A DNA stretch of 64,000 nt from Lysobacter sp. Root494. Lineage in GTDB: Bacteria; Pseudomonadota; Gammaproteobacteria; Xanthomonadales; Xanthomonadaceae. The DNA lies in contig NZ_LMFH01000005.1 of NCBI RefSeq assembly GCF_001427225.1, positions 62,553 through 126,552 of the forward strand. Direction: 5' to 3'. A program made the translations under genes and the position numbers. The notes under the pieces are model-generated. The model searched no databases and had not been told where the DNA came from. It saw only the letters and a program-made list of their open reading frames with translations. Positions 28,267 to 43,599 of the stretch are shown in pieces (the first letter of the stretch is position 1; each line of letters begins with the position of its first letter).

Positions 28267-28296
28267 CAGGCGCCGGGAGACCGGCGCCTGGTTCTT
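28267..28296 (+). terminator. Terminator after the secreted repeat protein
   Basis: 10-bp stem CAGGCGCCGG / CCGGCGCCTG with loop GAGA and a following GTTCTTC, about 28 bases past the stop codon. Confidence 0.85.
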
Positions 28297-28383
28297 CACT
28301 TGCATATTCAGTCCCCGGCATGGACCCATGTCGTAAGGTGGCGCCCGCGGTCGGGTTCCGGCCGCAGATCACTGGAGAACCTA

Positions 28384-28653
28384 ATGACTATCCGCAAGCT
28401 GTTGCTACCGACCCTCATCGCCGCCGCTCTCGCAGCGCCGTCCGCCTTCGCCCAGAACGCGGATGCCAAGGACCAGGACCACAGCCAGCATCAGGGCCAG
28501 TCCGCAACGACGTCGAAGACGGACAAGGCAAAGGCCGATGCGGCCAAGTCCGACACCCGCAAGGACAAGGAAGACGCCAAGGCCAAGGCCGCGAAGAAGG
28601 ATGCGAAGTCGGCCGACGAGCAGCCTGACGAACCCGAGGAAGACGGCCGCTAA
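28384..28653 (+). CDS. Small secreted Lys/Ala/Asp-rich protein
   Basis: 89 residues. Signal peptide (IRKLLLPTLIAAALAAPSAFA) followed by a highly charged, repetitive mature part (KTDKAKADAAKSDTRKDKED; AKAKAAKKDAKSADE). The mature chain looks intrinsically disordered. GGAG precedes the start. It follows another secreted low-complexity gene but is separated from it by a terminator, so it has its own promoter. Function unknown. Confidence 0.68.
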   Translation: MTIRKLLLPTLIAAALAAPSAFAQNADAKDQDHSQHQGQSATTSKTDKAKADAAKSDTRKDKEDAKAKAAKKDAKSADEQPDEPEEDGR

Positions 28654-28675
28654 CCGGCTGGCTTTTCCTCACACA

Positions 28676-28707
28676 GAACGCCCCGCCTGCCGGGGCGTTC
28701 TGCTTTT
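28676..28707 (+). terminator. Terminator before pyrG
   Basis: 10-bp stem GAACGCCCCG / CGGGGCGTTC with a 5-base loop and TGCTTTT tail, 20-odd bases past the stop of the Lys/Ala-rich gene. Confidence 0.9.
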
Positions 28708-28740
28708 CGGGCCGGAAAAAAGGCGCGGCGGAAGCGATGA

Positions 28741-32714
<3,974 letters not shown>

Positions 32715-32724
32715 GGCCGCGCAC

Positions 32725-33072
32725 TTGGCGACGCGCTGGTTGCAGCTGGTGCTGGTGGCGCTGATCGCGCTGCTGGCCTTCCTGCAATACCGGTTGTGGT
32801 GGGGTGAGGGCGGCCGCCGTTCGGTCGCCGATCTGCACCGGCAGGTCGATCAACAGTCGCACGAGAATGAAGGCCTGCAACAGCGCAACGCGGCGCTCTC
32901 GGCCGAAGTCGAAGACCTGAAGTCCGGCGAAGCCGCCGTCGAGGAACGCGCGCGCAGCGAGCTGGGAATGATCAAGCCCGGCGAAACGTTCTATCGCGTG
33001 GTCGAGCCGCAGTCGGCTGTGGATGCGGCAGCAACCGATAGCGAAGGCGAGAAGACGGAGCCTGCGGATTGA
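32725..33072 (+). CDS. ftsB: Cell division protein FtsB
   Basis: 115 residues from a TTG start. One membrane helix (WLQLVLVALIALLAFLQYRLW) is followed by a coiled coil (VADLHRQVDQQSHENEGLQQRNAALSAEVEDLKSG) and EERARSELGMIKPGETFYRV, the FtsB/DivIC pattern. With FtsL and FtsQ it links the divisome to FtsW/FtsI activation. The TGA overlaps the ispD ATG by one base (TGATG). Position between eno and ispD matches E. coli. The C-terminal tail is longer and acidic. Confidence 0.95.
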   Translation: MATRWLQLVLVALIALLAFLQYRLWWGEGGRRSVADLHRQVDQQSHENEGLQQRNAALSAEVEDLKSGEAAVEERARSELGMIKPGETFYRVVEPQSAVDAAATDSEGEKTEPAD

Positions 33073-33770
33073 TGGCGACCTCCGCGCGGATCTGGGCTGT
33101 CATCCCTGCCGCCGGACGCGGAACGCGGTTCGGTGGCGACATTCCCAAGCAATACCTGGAAGCGGTCGGCAAGCCATTGATCGCCCACGCGCTGGACGCA
33201 TTGCTTTCGCATGAGCGCATCGAAGGCGTGGTGGTCGCGCTCGCTGCCGACGACGTGCGCTGGCCGGGCTGGACTTCGTTACACGGCAAGCCGATCGTCC
33301 GCTGCACCGGCGGTGGGGAACGCGCCGATTCCGTGCTCGCCGCCCTGGATGCGCTTCCCACCGAAGTGAACGGCGATGCGCTCGTGCTCGTGCACGATGC
33401 CGCGCGGCCGAACCTGCGCGCATCCGACATCGACCGCCTGGTGGAAGCGGCCTCGCATTGCGACGACGGCGCGCTGCTGGCTGCGCCGCTACGCGATACG
33501 CTGAAGCGCGCCGGCAGCGATTCGCGTATTGCCGCAACCGAACCGCGCGATGGCTTATGGCGCGCGCTGACGCCGCAGGCGTTCCGCCGTGCGCCGCTCA
33601 CCGCGGCGCTCGAGCGCGCGCGTGCGGACGGCGTCATCGTGACCGATGAAGCCATGGCGATGGAGCGCACGGGTGCCCGGCCGATGCTGGTCGAAGGGCG
33701 CGAAGACAACATCAAGGTGACCACGCCGGCAGACCTGATGTTGGTAGAGTTCCTGCTGACGCGACCTTGA
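33072..33770 (+). CDS. ispD: 2-C-methyl-D-erythritol 4-phosphate cytidylyltransferase
   Basis: 232 residues. It transfers CMP to methylerythritol phosphate in the non-mevalonate isoprenoid pathway. The nucleotide-binding signature is VIPAAGRGTRFGGDIPKQYLEAVGKPLI. Further along are VLVHDAARPNLRASDIDRLV and EPRDGLWRALTPQAFRRAPL. The ATG is 33072, chosen over an in-frame TTG one codon earlier because it overlaps the ftsB stop. Confidence 0.97.
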   Translation: MATSARIWAVIPAAGRGTRFGGDIPKQYLEAVGKPLIAHALDALLSHERIEGVVVALAADDVRWPGWTSLHGKPIVRCTGGGERADSVLAALDALPTEVNGDALVLVHDAARPNLRASDIDRLVEAASHCDDGALLAAPLRDTLKRAGSDSRIAATEPRDGLWRALTPQAFRRAPLTAALERARADGVIVTDEAMAMERTGARPMLVEGREDNIKVTTPADLMLVEFLLTRP

Positions 33771-33779
33771 GGAATAACG

Positions 33780-34226
33780 ATGAAGCACGCACTGGCGCTG
33801 GTTCTGGCTGCCAGCTCCCTGCTGGCGCCCCAGGCGCGCGCGGGTGAAGCTGGAGATGCCTTGTCCAAATGCCTTTCCGAGTCCACCACGACCGACGATC
33901 GCCGTGCTCTCGTGCGCTGGATTTTTTCCGCGATCGCCGCGCACCCCGACCTCAAGGAATTCACGACGATCGACGCCGCGCGCCGCGAGCAGATCGAATC
34001 GGAATCCGTCGCGGTGTTCGAGCGCCTGATCGTCGAGGACTGTACGGCGCAGACCAAGCGCGCGTTGACGCAGGAAGGCACCGAAGGATTCCAGGCCGCC
34101 TTCAAGACCCTCGGAGAACTGGCGATGGGCGGCGTGGTCGAAGACGCGCAGGTCCAGGCCAGCATGGCGCAGCTCGGCGAGCGCATCGACAAGCAGCGCA
34201 TCCTGCAGGCATTGCTGACGCAATGA
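33780..34226 (+). CDS. Secreted hypothetical protein embedded in the isp cluster
   Basis: 148 residues with a signal peptide ([20 protein letters not shown]). The mature part has two cysteines (CLSEST, EDCTAQ) that could pair, and is otherwise helical and mildly acidic (LDALSKCL..., [18 protein letters not shown]). GAGGAATAACG lies before the ATG. Its TGA overlaps the ispF ATG by 4 bases. Families of small periplasmic proteins with a Cys pair are common, but I cannot name this one. It is unusual to find it between ispD and ispF. Confidence 0.72.
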   Translation: MKHALALVLAASSLLAPQARAGEAGDALSKCLSESTTTDDRRALVRWIFSAIAAHPDLKEFTTIDAARREQIESESVAVFERLIVEDCTAQTKRALTQEGTEGFQAAFKTLGELAMGGVVEDAQVQASMAQLGERIDKQRILQALLTQ

Positions 34227-34702
34227 GCATCCGCATCGGCCAGGGCTTCGACGTCCACGCCTTCGGCGATGGCGACCATGTCGTGATCGGCGGCGTGCGC
34301 ATTCCACACGAGCGCGGCGTGGTCGCGCACTCGGATGGTGACGTGGCGATCCACGCCCTGTGCGACGCGATGCTCGGTGCCCTCGCGCTGGGCGACATCG
34401 GCCAGCACTTTCCTCCGGGCGATGCGCGCTGGAAGAATGCGGACAGCCGCGATTTCCTGCGCCATTGCAAGGACCTCATCGGGGAGCGCGGCTGGAGCGT
34501 CGGCAATGCGGACATTACCGTGGTCTGCGAACGCCCGAAGATCGGCCCGCACGCACGGGCCATGCGCGAGTGCCTGGCTGCCGACCTGGGCGTGGTTCTC
34601 GACGCAGTCAGCGTGAAGGCGACTACCAGCGAGAAACTTGGCTTCACCGGTCGCGGCGAAGGCGTCGCGGCGCAGGCCGTCGTCCTGCTCGTGCAGCGCT
34701 AG
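34223..34702 (+). CDS. ispF: 2-C-methyl-D-erythritol 2,4-cyclodiphosphate synthase
   Basis: 159 residues. It cyclises CDP-methylerythritol phosphate, releasing CMP, in isoprenoid precursor synthesis. The family pattern is clear: [21 protein letters not shown] with zinc ligands Asp and His, [42 protein letters not shown] and [19 protein letters not shown]. It starts by overlapping the previous secreted-protein gene rather than ispD itself. Confidence 0.98.
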   Translation: MSIRIGQGFDVHAFGDGDHVVIGGVRIPHERGVVAHSDGDVAIHALCDAMLGALALGDIGQHFPPGDARWKNADSRDFLRHCKDLIGERGWSVGNADITVVCERPKIGPHARAMRECLAADLGVVLDAVSVKATTSEKLGFTGRGEGVAAQAVVLLVQR

Positions 34703-34729
34703 CCTCCGCTCAACCGGACCAGTAGCAAC

Positions 34730-35770
34730 GTGGACTCCAATCAATCCTTGTCACGCGCCCACGGCGATGCCTTGCTCTCCGCGCGGATCCGCGCTACGCC
34801 CGAGGACTTCTTCGTCGAGGAACTGTCGGGCTTCGAACCCAGTGGCGCCGGCGAACACCTGCTGCTGACGATCGAAAAGCGGGGCATGAACACCGTTTTC
34901 GCCGCCAAGCGATTGGCGCAATGGGCGCGCGTGCCCGAGATGTCGGTGAGCTATGCCGGTCTGAAGGATCGCCATGCGGTCACGCGCCAACGCTTCAGCG
35001 TGCACCTGCCGAAGAAGGTGGCGCCGGATATCGCGCTGCTGGATTCCGACGAACTGCGTGTCCTCGAACACACCTGGCATTCGCGCAAGCTGCCACGCGG
35101 CGCCTTGGCGGGAAACCGCTTCGTGCTGGTGCTGCGCGACGTGCAGGGCGACCGCGAAGCGATCGGGCAACGCCTGCAAGCAATCGCGCAGCGCGGCGTG
35201 CCGAATTACTTCGGCGAGCAGCGTTTCGGGCGCGGCGGCGACAACGTCGCGCAGGCCTTGGCGATGTTCGGCGGACGCCGGGTTCGCCGCGAGGAACGCA
35301 CGCTCCTGCTGTCCGCCGCGCGCTCGGAGCTGTTCAACCGCGTGCTTGCCGCACGGGTGCGCGCAGGCAACTGGGATTCGGCGCTCGAAGGCGAAGTGTG
35401 GTCGCTGGCGGGCAGCCGCAGTGTGTTCGGCCCGGAGCCGTTCACGGACGAGCTGGCGCGACGACTGGCCGGGTTCGACATCCATCCGAGCGGTCCGTTG
35501 TGGGGGCGCGGCGAACTGCGCAGTCGCTCCGCCGCTGCCGAAGTCGAGATGCAGGTACTGGCCGACGAGGATGCGCTCGCCCTTCGGGCAGGACTGGAAT
35601 CGGCTGGCCTGGAACAGGAGCGTCGCGCATTGCGGCTACGTCCGGCGGACATGGGCTGGCAGTGGCAGGACGACACTGCGCTCCAGCTTTCGTTTTCATT
35701 GCCACCGGGCGCCTACGCCACGGTCGTGCTGGCGGAACTTGGCGACATGAATACGTTGATGGGCGCCTGA
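34730..35770 (+). CDS. truD: tRNA pseudouridine(13) synthase
   Basis: 346 residues from a GTG start. It converts U13 of tRNA-Glu to pseudouridine. The catalytic loop is [20 protein letters not shown] (Asp in GLKDRHA) with [22 protein letters not shown] as the second landmark. The TRUD insertion domain follows, around [15 protein letters not shown]. It is in the conserved ispD-ispF-truD-surE order. Confidence 0.96.
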   Translation: MDSNQSLSRAHGDALLSARIRATPEDFFVEELSGFEPSGAGEHLLLTIEKRGMNTVFAAKRLAQWARVPEMSVSYAGLKDRHAVTRQRFSVHLPKKVAPDIALLDSDELRVLEHTWHSRKLPRGALAGNRFVLVLRDVQGDREAIGQRLQAIAQRGVPNYFGEQRFGRGGDNVAQALAMFGGRRVRREERTLLLSAARSELFNRVLAARVRAGNWDSALEGEVWSLAGSRSVFGPEPFTDELARRLAGFDIHPSGPLWGRGELRSRSAAAEVEMQVLADEDALALRAGLESAGLEQERRALRLRPADMGWQWQDDTALQLSFSLPPGAYATVVLAELGDMNTLMGA

Positions 35771-35908
35771 TCGACCGCTTGTCGGAAAGCCATCGGCGAC
35801 ACTGGCCCGTCCGGGCGGCCGGCGTATAAGCAGGAATCGCACGGTCCACAGACCGTAGCCGTCCGCGCGATAGGCGCGCGGGCGCAAGAGCCGTCTGGAG
35901 ATGCCGTC

Positions 35909-36133
35909 ATGAAAGTACGCATGGCCGTATTGTCTGTGTCGATGCTTGGCCTGGCCGCGTGTGCCAGTTCCGGTGGCATGACCAGCTACAGCACCGCAAC
36001 CGACAAGCAATACGCGGAAACGCGCCTGGACAACGACACCCTGTACATGGCGCGGGTCGAAGAAGCGGCGCGCCGCCGTGGCATCGATCTGCAGTGGGTG
36101 AACCCGCCGCGCAAGATCGTCGCCAAGGAGTGA
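35909..36133 (+). CDS. Small lipoprotein
   Basis: 74 residues. Signal with lipobox LGLAAC (Cys18), then a short mature part ASSGGMTSYSTATDKQYAET... and a basic RVEEAARRRGIDLQWVNPP. The final Asp-x-x-x-V-N-P pattern is seen in other Xanthomonad small lipoproteins. It probably sits in the outer or inner membrane facing the periplasm. Function unknown. Confidence 0.72.
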   Translation: MKVRMAVLSVSMLGLAACASSGGMTSYSTATDKQYAETRLDNDTLYMARVEEAARRRGIDLQWVNPPRKIVAKE

Positions 36134-36172
36134 GAACTCCGCCGTCGCGGATCGGTCGCGCCTGAGCCGGGC

Positions 36173-36730
36173 TCAGCGCAGCCGCCGCGGCGCGAGCAAG
36201 ACCAGCACCGCTCCCGTGCCGCCCTGGGCCGGCGGCGCGGAGTGGAAGCCAAGGACGTCTGCGCGTTGGCGCAGCAGGCGGTCGACGAGGTTTTTCAGTA
36301 CCGGGGCGTCGCGGCTCGTGAAAGGCACCGAGCCGCCATGCAGTCCTTTCCCGTGAATGATCCGGACGCAACCGGCGTCGTGCTCACGTGCATGCGCAAG
36401 GAAAGCGCGTAGCAGAGTCTCGGCTTCGCGAAGATCGAGCCCATGCAGGTCCAGTTCGTCCTGCACCGCGATTTCGCCCTTGCGTAGCCGCTGCAATGCA
36501 CGTGGTGGCAACGCATCGCGCCGATACGACAGCACATCGCCGGACTGCGCGAGCGAAAGGTCCAATGCATGGCGGAATTCTTCGCGCGCGGCTGCCTCGT
36601 CGCGTTCGGCCATGCGCGCGCGTGGTTTCGGCTTCGGTGCGGAAGGTGGTGGCGCGGCATCGCGAAGCCGCCGTATCGGGCCGACGGCAGATCGGAACAG
36701 GTCGGCGTCGTCGTCGTTGTCTGACGTCAT
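36173..36730 (-). CDS. Smr domain protein
   Basis: 185 residues. The Smr domain of the C-terminal half has the [21 protein letters not shown] segment and the nucleotide-binding [12 protein letters not shown] motif, as in MutS2 and SmrA-like nicking endonucleases. The N-terminal half is Pro/Lys/Ala-rich with a coiled-coil-like stretch. Possibly a DNA- or RNA-acting hydrolase in mismatch or recombination control, but inferred only from the domain. It is convergent to the small lipoprotein gene. Confidence 0.87.
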   Translation of the reverse strand: MTSDNDDDADLFRSAVGPIRRLRDAAPPPSAPKPKPRARMAERDEAAAREEFRHALDLSLAQSGDVLSYRRDALPPRALQRLRKGEIAVQDELDLHGLDLREAETLLRAFLAHAREHDAGCVRIIHGKGLHGGSVPFTSRDAPVLKNLVDRLLRQRADVLGFHSAPPAQGGTGAVLVLLAPRRLR

Positions 36731-36883
36731 GGTCCCAGCCTAGCGCGATGCATGTCACGACGGATGACATCCAACCCGGCGACGTTGCGAAGTCCGGCAT
36801 GCGGCAAAGCGCACGCCATGCCGGGCGGCCCGTGGTCATCGGCTATCATGCCGGTTCCGCTCCAAGCCACTGCCTGTGAATTA

Positions 36884-37663
36884 ATGCGCGTTCTGGTCAG
36901 CAACGATGACGGTGTCGACGCTCCCGGCATCCAGGTTCTCGCCGCGGGGCTGCGCGCCGCGGGCCATGACGTGGTGATCGTTGCTCCGGATCGCGACCGT
37001 TCCGGCGCCAGCAACTCGCTTACGCTCGACATGCCTGTGCGGGTCGTCCAGCAGGATGCGACGACGTGGCGCGTATTCGGCACTCCCACCGACTGCGTGC
37101 ACGTCGCCATCACTGGCATGCTCGAAGGCGAGCCCGACATCGTCGTGTCCGGCATCAACAACACCGCCAACCTGGGGGACGACGTCATCTATTCCGGCAC
37201 TGTCGCCGCGGCGATGGAAGGCCGCTTTCTCGGCCTGCCAGCGGTGGCAGTTTCGCTGGTCACCGCCGACCACAAGGGGCAGAACTACGAAACCGCGGCA
37301 CGCGCCGCCGTCGAGATCATCGCGCGGCTCGTCGCAGAGCCTCTGCCGGCCGATACCATCCTCAACGTCAACGTTCCCGACCTGCCCTGGGAACAACTTT
37401 CTGGTTTCGAAGCGACGCGCCTGGGTAATCGCCATCGTGCCGAACCCTGCATTCCGCAACGCGATCCGCGCGGCCGGCAGTGGTGGTGGATCGGTTCGGC
37501 CGGACCGGAAGCCGATGCGGGCCCGGGGACAGATTTCCATTCCGTGCGTCGCGGCCACATCTCCGTGACCCCGATCCAGGTGGACCTCACGCGCTACACG
37601 GCGCTCGAACAGGTCGCGAGCTGGGTCGGCGGCCTCACGGTTTCGACAGGGAAGGCCGCATGA
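36884..37663 (+). CDS. surE: 5'/3'-nucleotidase SurE
   Basis: 259 residues beginning [20 protein letters not shown], with metal-binding NDDG; then [15 protein letters not shown], the [12 protein letters not shown] segment and [27 protein letters not shown]. It is a stationary-phase survival phosphatase that dephosphorylates nucleotides. The start ATG is preceded by TGTGAATTA rather than a strong ribosome site. The stop overlaps the pcm start (ATGA). Confidence 0.97.
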   Translation: MRVLVSNDDGVDAPGIQVLAAGLRAAGHDVVIVAPDRDRSGASNSLTLDMPVRVVQQDATTWRVFGTPTDCVHVAITGMLEGEPDIVVSGINNTANLGDDVIYSGTVAAAMEGRFLGLPAVAVSLVTADHKGQNYETAARAAVEIIARLVAEPLPADTILNVNVPDLPWEQLSGFEATRLGNRHRAEPCIPQRDPRGRQWWWIGSAGPEADAGPGTDFHSVRRGHISVTPIQVDLTRYTALEQVASWVGGLTVSTGKAA

Positions 37664-38352
37664 TGATGCGCATGAAGCTGCAGCCCGAAGCCATCGGCAG
37701 CGGCATGACTTCGCAACGCGTCCGTGATCGCCTGGTCGAGCGCCTGCGCGCGGGCACCGGCAACGGCGAGGGCATCCGCGACGAGCGCGTGCTCAACGCC
37801 ATCCGCACCGTGCCGCGCCATCTGTTCGTCGACGAAGCGCTGGCCACGCGCGCGTACGAAGACACCGCGTTGCCCATAGGCCATGGCCAGACCATCTCGC
37901 AGCCATGGGTCGTGGCAAAGATGACCGAAGCCGTGCTCGAAGGCGCGCCGAACAAGGTGCTCGAGATTGGCACCGGCTCGGGTTACCAGGCCGCCGTGCT
38001 CGCTGCACTCGGCCTCGAAGTGCACACCGTCGAACGCATCGGCGAACTGCTGCGCACCGCACGCAAGCGCTTCCGCACGCTCGGCATGAACATCCGCAGC
38101 AAGCACGACGACGGCCGCATCGGCTGGCCCGAGAACGGCCCCTTCGACGCGATCATCGTCACCGCTGCTGCACCCGCCCTGGTCGACGCTCTGACGTCGC
38201 AATTGGCCGCTGGCGGCAACCTGATCGCTCCGGTAGGCGGCGCAGGCTCGCAATCGCTGATGAAACTGCACAAGGACGCCGAGGGCCAGATCACGCAGGA
38301 AGTGCTCGCGCCGGTGGTGTTCGTTCCCCTGCTTTCCGGGATGATCGATTGA
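37660..38352 (+). CDS. pcm: Protein-L-isoaspartate O-methyltransferase
   Basis: 230 residues. It repairs isoaspartyl residues in damaged proteins using SAM. The signatures are [36 protein letters not shown] and [18 protein letters not shown] with a C-terminal VVFVPLLSG. The ATG overlaps the surE stop; MTSQRVRD at residue 16 is a possible shorter start. It is followed by an overlapping membrane-protein gene starting TTG. Confidence 0.97.
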   Translation: MMMRMKLQPEAIGSGMTSQRVRDRLVERLRAGTGNGEGIRDERVLNAIRTVPRHLFVDEALATRAYEDTALPIGHGQTISQPWVVAKMTEAVLEGAPNKVLEIGTGSGYQAAVLAALGLEVHTVERIGELLRTARKRFRTLGMNIRSKHDDGRIGWPENGPFDAIIVTAAAPALVDALTSQLAAGGNLIAPVGGAGSQSLMKLHKDAEGQITQEVLAPVVFVPLLSGMID

Positions 38353-38966
38353 AGATTTTTGGTCCGCTCTACGAACGCACCCTCGGCTGGGCGCGCCATC
38401 GCCACGCGCCGGCCTATCTCACCGGCCTGAGTTTCGTCGAAGCCATCATCTTTCCGGTGATGCCCGAAGTGATGCTTGCGCCGATGTGCGTGGCCAAGCC
38501 GAAGAGCGGTTTCTGGTTCGCCACGCTGAGCCTCGCAGGCTCGATGGCGGGCGCACTGGTGGGCTACGCGCTGGGTCACTACGCCTTCGAAGCGCTCAAG
38601 CCGGTCTTCGCCTCGCTGGGGATGCTGCATGGCATCGAGTCGGGTATCAGTGTCGTGCAGGCGAAGATGGCAGAGTCGCCGTGGGCAGTGTTCACCTTCC
38701 TGGTCCTGGGTGGCTTCATGCCAATCCCGATGAAAGTGTTCACCTGGGCGTCGGGCATCGTCGGCGTGCCCATGCTCCAATACTTCCTCAGCATGCTGAT
38801 CGGTCGCGGCAAGCGCGTCTTTCTCCTCGCGGCCGCGATACGCATCGGTGGTCCGCGCGCCGAAGCCATGCTTCGCCGCTACATCGAACCGATCGGCTGG
38901 ATCGCGACCCTGCTGCTGCTGGCACTGGTCGCATGGGTGGCCTGGAGAGCACGGCAAGGCGTATGA
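38349..38966 (+). CDS. YqaA/DedA-like inner membrane protein
   Basis: 205 residues from a TTG that overlaps the pcm stop (TTGA). About four hydrophobic spans, with [28 protein letters not shown] at the front and [41 protein letters not shown], a segment conserved in the YqaA/SNARE-associated DedA-type family thought to act in membrane homeostasis or polyprenyl-phosphate handling. It ends by overlapping the nlpD ATG by 4 bases. Confidence 0.85.
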   Translation: MKIFGPLYERTLGWARHRHAPAYLTGLSFVEAIIFPVMPEVMLAPMCVAKPKSGFWFATLSLAGSMAGALVGYALGHYAFEALKPVFASLGMLHGIESGISVVQAKMAESPWAVFTFLVLGGFMPIPMKVFTWASGIVGVPMLQYFLSMLIGRGKRVFLLAAAIRIGGPRAEAMLRRYIEPIGWIATLLLLALVAWVAWRARQGV

Positions 38967-39808
38967 CAAACACGAAGCGAATTGTCCTGGTTGGCATCGC
39001 TGTAGCCGCGCTCGCGGCCTGCACCAGCACCGTGGTGCGCAGGACGGGAACGGCGTCCGCTTCGACGTCCGCACCCGCGCCCGTTTCCACGCCGAAGTAC
39101 GGCGCCACGGCGCAGGTGCAGCGCGGCGACACGCTGTACGGCATCGCCTTCCGCAATGGTGTCGACGTGCGCGACCTCGCCGAATGGAACAGCCTGAGTG
39201 CGCCGTACACCATTTATCCGGGCCAGCGCCTGCGCCTCTATCCGCGCCACGCGGCGGGCACGGCGGCTCGTCCGGTCGCCATCGAGACCCGTCCGTCGTC
39301 ATCGTCTCCGGCCACGACCGCGACGCCCGATGCTGCCGCAACGGCGACGAAGCCGCCGGCGACTGCGCCCGCGACGGCTACACCTGCAACAGCGACCGCC
39401 ACGAAGCCGGCACCCGTCGCATCCGCACCCGCCAGCGACATCCGCTGGCGCTGGCCGGCCGAAGGCGCATTGCTAAGCCGCTTCGTCGGCGGCGAACCGA
39501 CGAAGCAGGGCGTTGATATCGCCGGCGCCAGCGGCGCGTCCGTGAAAGCTGCGGCCGATGGCGTCGTGGTCTATTCGGGCTCGGGTCTCGTCGGCTACGG
39601 TGAGCTGGTGATCATCAAGCACAACGAAGGATGGCTGTCTGCGTACGGCCACAACCGCGCACGCCTGGTGAACGAAGGCGCGATCGTGAAAGCCGGCCAG
39701 CAGATCGCGGTGATGGGCCGCACCGGTGCACCGCGCGACATGCTGCACTTCGAGATCCGTTACAACGGCAAGCCGGTCGATCCGCTGCTTTACCTCCCGA
39801 AGCGCTGA
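38963..39808 (+). CDS. nlpD: LysM and LytM-domain lipoprotein NlpD
   Basis: 281 residues. Lipobox ALAAC (Cys20), then LysM (about 52-95, [25 protein letters not shown]), then a Pro/Thr/Ala linker, then a LytM/M23 domain beginning [14 protein letters not shown]. The metal-ligand motif reads QGVDIAG instead of HxGxD, so like E. coli NlpD it is probably not catalytic itself but activates an amidase (AmiC) at the division site. Ends [22 protein letters not shown]. No rpoS gene follows. Confidence 0.95.
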   Translation: MTNTKRIVLVGIAVAALAACTSTVVRRTGTASASTSAPAPVSTPKYGATAQVQRGDTLYGIAFRNGVDVRDLAEWNSLSAPYTIYPGQRLRLYPRHAAGTAARPVAIETRPSSSSPATTATPDAAATATKPPATAPATATPATATATKPAPVASAPASDIRWRWPAEGALLSRFVGGEPTKQGVDIAGASGASVKAAADGVVVYSGSGLVGYGELVIIKHNEGWLSAYGHNRARLVNEGAIVKAGQQIAVMGRTGAPRDMLHFEIRYNGKPVDPLLYLPKR

Positions 39809-39821
39809 ACCGGCTTCCGCG

Positions 39822-40199
39822 TTACTGCGGGACCAGAACAAGCCCCGCTACCACGCGGCGCCCTTCGCCCGCGAGCACATTGAACGTGCGCGCGGCGGCC
39901 GAGTTGTTCATCACTTCCACGCCCACGCCGCGGCTGAGGCATGCCGCCATCACCGCGGCCGGCGGGAAGACCTGGCTACCGCCGGTACCCAGCAGGACGA
40001 CTTCCGGATCGAGCGCGAGCAGTGGCTCGAGGTCCGCAGCAGTGAGCGCGCGGGGATCGCGCACGGACCACGCTTCGACGAGTTTGTCCGGCGAAACGAT
40101 GAAGCTGGAGGTCAGGTGCCGATCGTTGACGAGGGCCTGGCTGCCATCGGCGCCCCGGAGCAGGAATTCCTGGTCGGGATGTTCGAGGTTCAGCTGCAT
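39822..40199 (-). CDS. Mth938-like (DUF498) domain protein
   Basis: 125 residues, no signal peptide. The motif [56 protein letters not shown] belongs to the Mth938-like family (NDUFAF3 in mitochondria), whose role in bacteria is unknown and in mitochondria is complex I assembly. It is convergent with nlpD, occupying the place where rpoS sits in many relatives. Confidence 0.88.
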   Translation of the reverse strand: MQLNLEHPDQEFLLRGADGSQALVNDRHLTSSFIVSPDKLVEAWSVRDPRALTAADLEPLLALDPEVVLLGTGGSQVFPPAAVMAACLSRGVGVEVMNNSAAARTFNVLAGEGRRVVAGLVLVPQ

Positions 40200-40278
40200 G
40201 AAGCAGGACTCCCGAGGCTATGTTTGGAAATGTGGGCGAGTCGCGAATGCGACGCCGGGCCCGGCTCAGGTTCGCGGA

Positions 40279-40584
40279 TCAGGCGCGCGGCAGCACGATC
40301 TGCCGCTTGTCCTTGCTCGGCCGGTAGAGGACGGCCGTGTGGCCGATCCGCTGCACGAGGGCAGCGCCCACGCGCTCGGCGATATCCCCGATCATCGTGT
40401 CACGCGCGTCGCGGTCTTCGGCGCCAACCTTCACCTTGATCAGCTCATGGTGTTCGAGCGCCAGGTCGATCTCGGCGAGGAGCGCGTCGGTGATGCCTTT
40501 TCCGCCTACCTGCAGCATCGCCCTGAGATCGTGTGCCTGCCCACGCAGGAAGCGGGTCTGGGCGGCGGTCAGGGCAGTACTCAT
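40279..40584 (-). CDS. yhbY: YhbY-family RNA-binding protein
   Basis: 101 residues with the CRS1-YhbY domain: [44 protein letters not shown], the GKG loop and the ending [20 protein letters not shown]. It binds pre-50S ribosomal particles. It diverges from rlmE, the conserved arrangement next to the rlmE-ftsH pair. Confidence 0.93.
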   Translation of the reverse strand: MSTALTAAQTRFLRGQAHDLRAMLQVGGKGITDALLAEIDLALEHHELIKVKVGAEDRDARDTMIGDIAERVGAALVQRIGHTAVLYRPSKDKRQIVLPRA

Positions 40585-40623
40585 GCGGATCACGTACAAG
40601 GCAGAACGGGCGTGCAGGGTATC

Positions 40624-41304
40624 ATGGCGGCCCGTAGTTCCCGGCTGAGCGCTCCCGTGGCGACCCGTAGCAAAAGCAGCCAGCGCTGGCTCAAGGAACA
40701 CTTCTCCGACCCTTATGTGAAGAAGGCGCAGGCCGAGGGCCTGCGTTCGCGTGCCGCCTACAAGCTCGAGGAACTGGTCGAACGCGACCGCCTGCTCAAG
40801 CCCGGGATGGTGGTCGTCGACCTCGGCGCCGCGCCGGGGGGCTGGTCGCAGTGGGTCCGGCAGGAACTCAACCGCCTCGATGCGGCCCATCCCGGGCGGG
40901 TGATCGCACTGGACATCCTGGACATGCCGACCCTGGCCGGCGTGGACTTCCACCACGGCGATTTCCGCGAGGAGGCGGTGCTCGCGGCCCTCGAAGCCAG
41001 CTTGAACGGCCAGCCCGTGGACCTTGTCCTCTCCGACATGGCCCCCAATATGAGCGGTGTGGATGCGGTGGACCTGCCGCGGGCGATGCACCTGGCGGAA
41101 CTGGCGATGGATTTCGCCGACCACCATCTGCGCGCCGGCGGTGCGCTCCTGATCAAGCTGTTCCAGGGCGTGGGCTTCGACGAATACGTGCGTGAATTGC
41201 GTCGTCGTTACACCAAGGTCGTGATCCGCAAGCCCGCGGCGTCGCGCAAGCGATCACCGGAAGTCTATGCACTGGCGCAGGGAAAGCTGGCGCAGATGAA
41301 ATGA
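40624..41304 (+). CDS. rlmE: 23S rRNA (uridine2552-2'-O)-methyltransferase
   Basis: 226 residues from the ATG at 40624; the GTG at 40657 is equally likely because the family starts near [20 protein letters not shown]. It methylates U2552 of 23S rRNA. Motif I is [15 protein letters not shown]; also [24 protein letters not shown], with the KDKE catalytic residues visible (Lys in KLEEL region, Asp in SDMAPNMSG, Lys in LLIKLFQG, Glu in SPEVYALA). Followed by ftsH after a 148-base spacer. Confidence 0.96.
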   Translation: MAARSSRLSAPVATRSKSSQRWLKEHFSDPYVKKAQAEGLRSRAAYKLEELVERDRLLKPGMVVVDLGAAPGGWSQWVRQELNRLDAAHPGRVIALDILDMPTLAGVDFHHGDFREEAVLAALEASLNGQPVDLVLSDMAPNMSGVDAVDLPRAMHLAELAMDFADHHLRAGGALLIKLFQGVGFDEYVRELRRRYTKVVIRKPAASRKRSPEVYALAQGKLAQMK

Positions 41305-41452
41305 ACCTGACCGCAAGGTCGACAGATTCGCAAAATGTCGGAAAGAGCCTGAAATACCAGCGTTTTTCTGCGACCCTAGCGGCCCTGCTTACACACCGGA
41401 TGGCGGACATCCGGGCTTTCACACCAGCACGGACGGCTGAACAGGTAAACAA

Positions 41453-43372
<1,920 letters not shown>

Positions 43373-43400
43373 GCTGTAATTCGGGAATGATCCATAAGAC

Positions 43401-43432
43401 AACGGCGCCGGAAAACCGGCGCCGTTTCTTTT
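43401..43432 (+). terminator. Terminator of ftsH
   Basis: 11-bp perfect stem AACGGCGCCGG / CCGGCGCCGTT with loop AAAA and a TCTTTT tail, about 28 bases past the ftsH stop. Confidence 0.95.
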
Positions 43433-43466
43433 AGACACCGCGAGGGCCATCGCTTGAACCGCTGCC

Positions 43467-43542
43467 CGTCATTCCCGCGAAAGCGGGAATCTAGTCTTTC
43501 GGCGTACTACAAGGACGAGATTCCCGCTTCGCGGGAATGACG
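43467..43542. repeat. Inverted repeat of CGTCATTCCCGCG type
   Basis: A 25-base unit, itself palindromic (CGTCATTCCCGCG then AAAGCGGGAATC), is repeated in inverted form about 28 bases further on (GAGATTCCCGC then TTCGCGGGAATGACG). Such CGTCATTCCCGCGAAAGCGGGAATC elements recur in many proteobacterial genomes as short mobile palindromes. The copy lies between ftsH and folP. Confidence 0.8.
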
Positions 43543-43599
43543 AGCAAAAGCAGCCCGGCTGCACTAGTCTGGACGGGACCTGGTAACCCGTAACTCGGC

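Noticed and set aside
41341-41380. Heat-shock promoter before ftsH
   Set aside because: A CCTGAAA-like and a CCCTAG-like box can be seen, but their spacing (19 bases) is longer than the usual consensus, so I did not annotate it.
43467-43542. Inverted repeat as the start of a CRISPR array
   Set aside because: There are only two inverted copies and no series of direct repeats with spacers.
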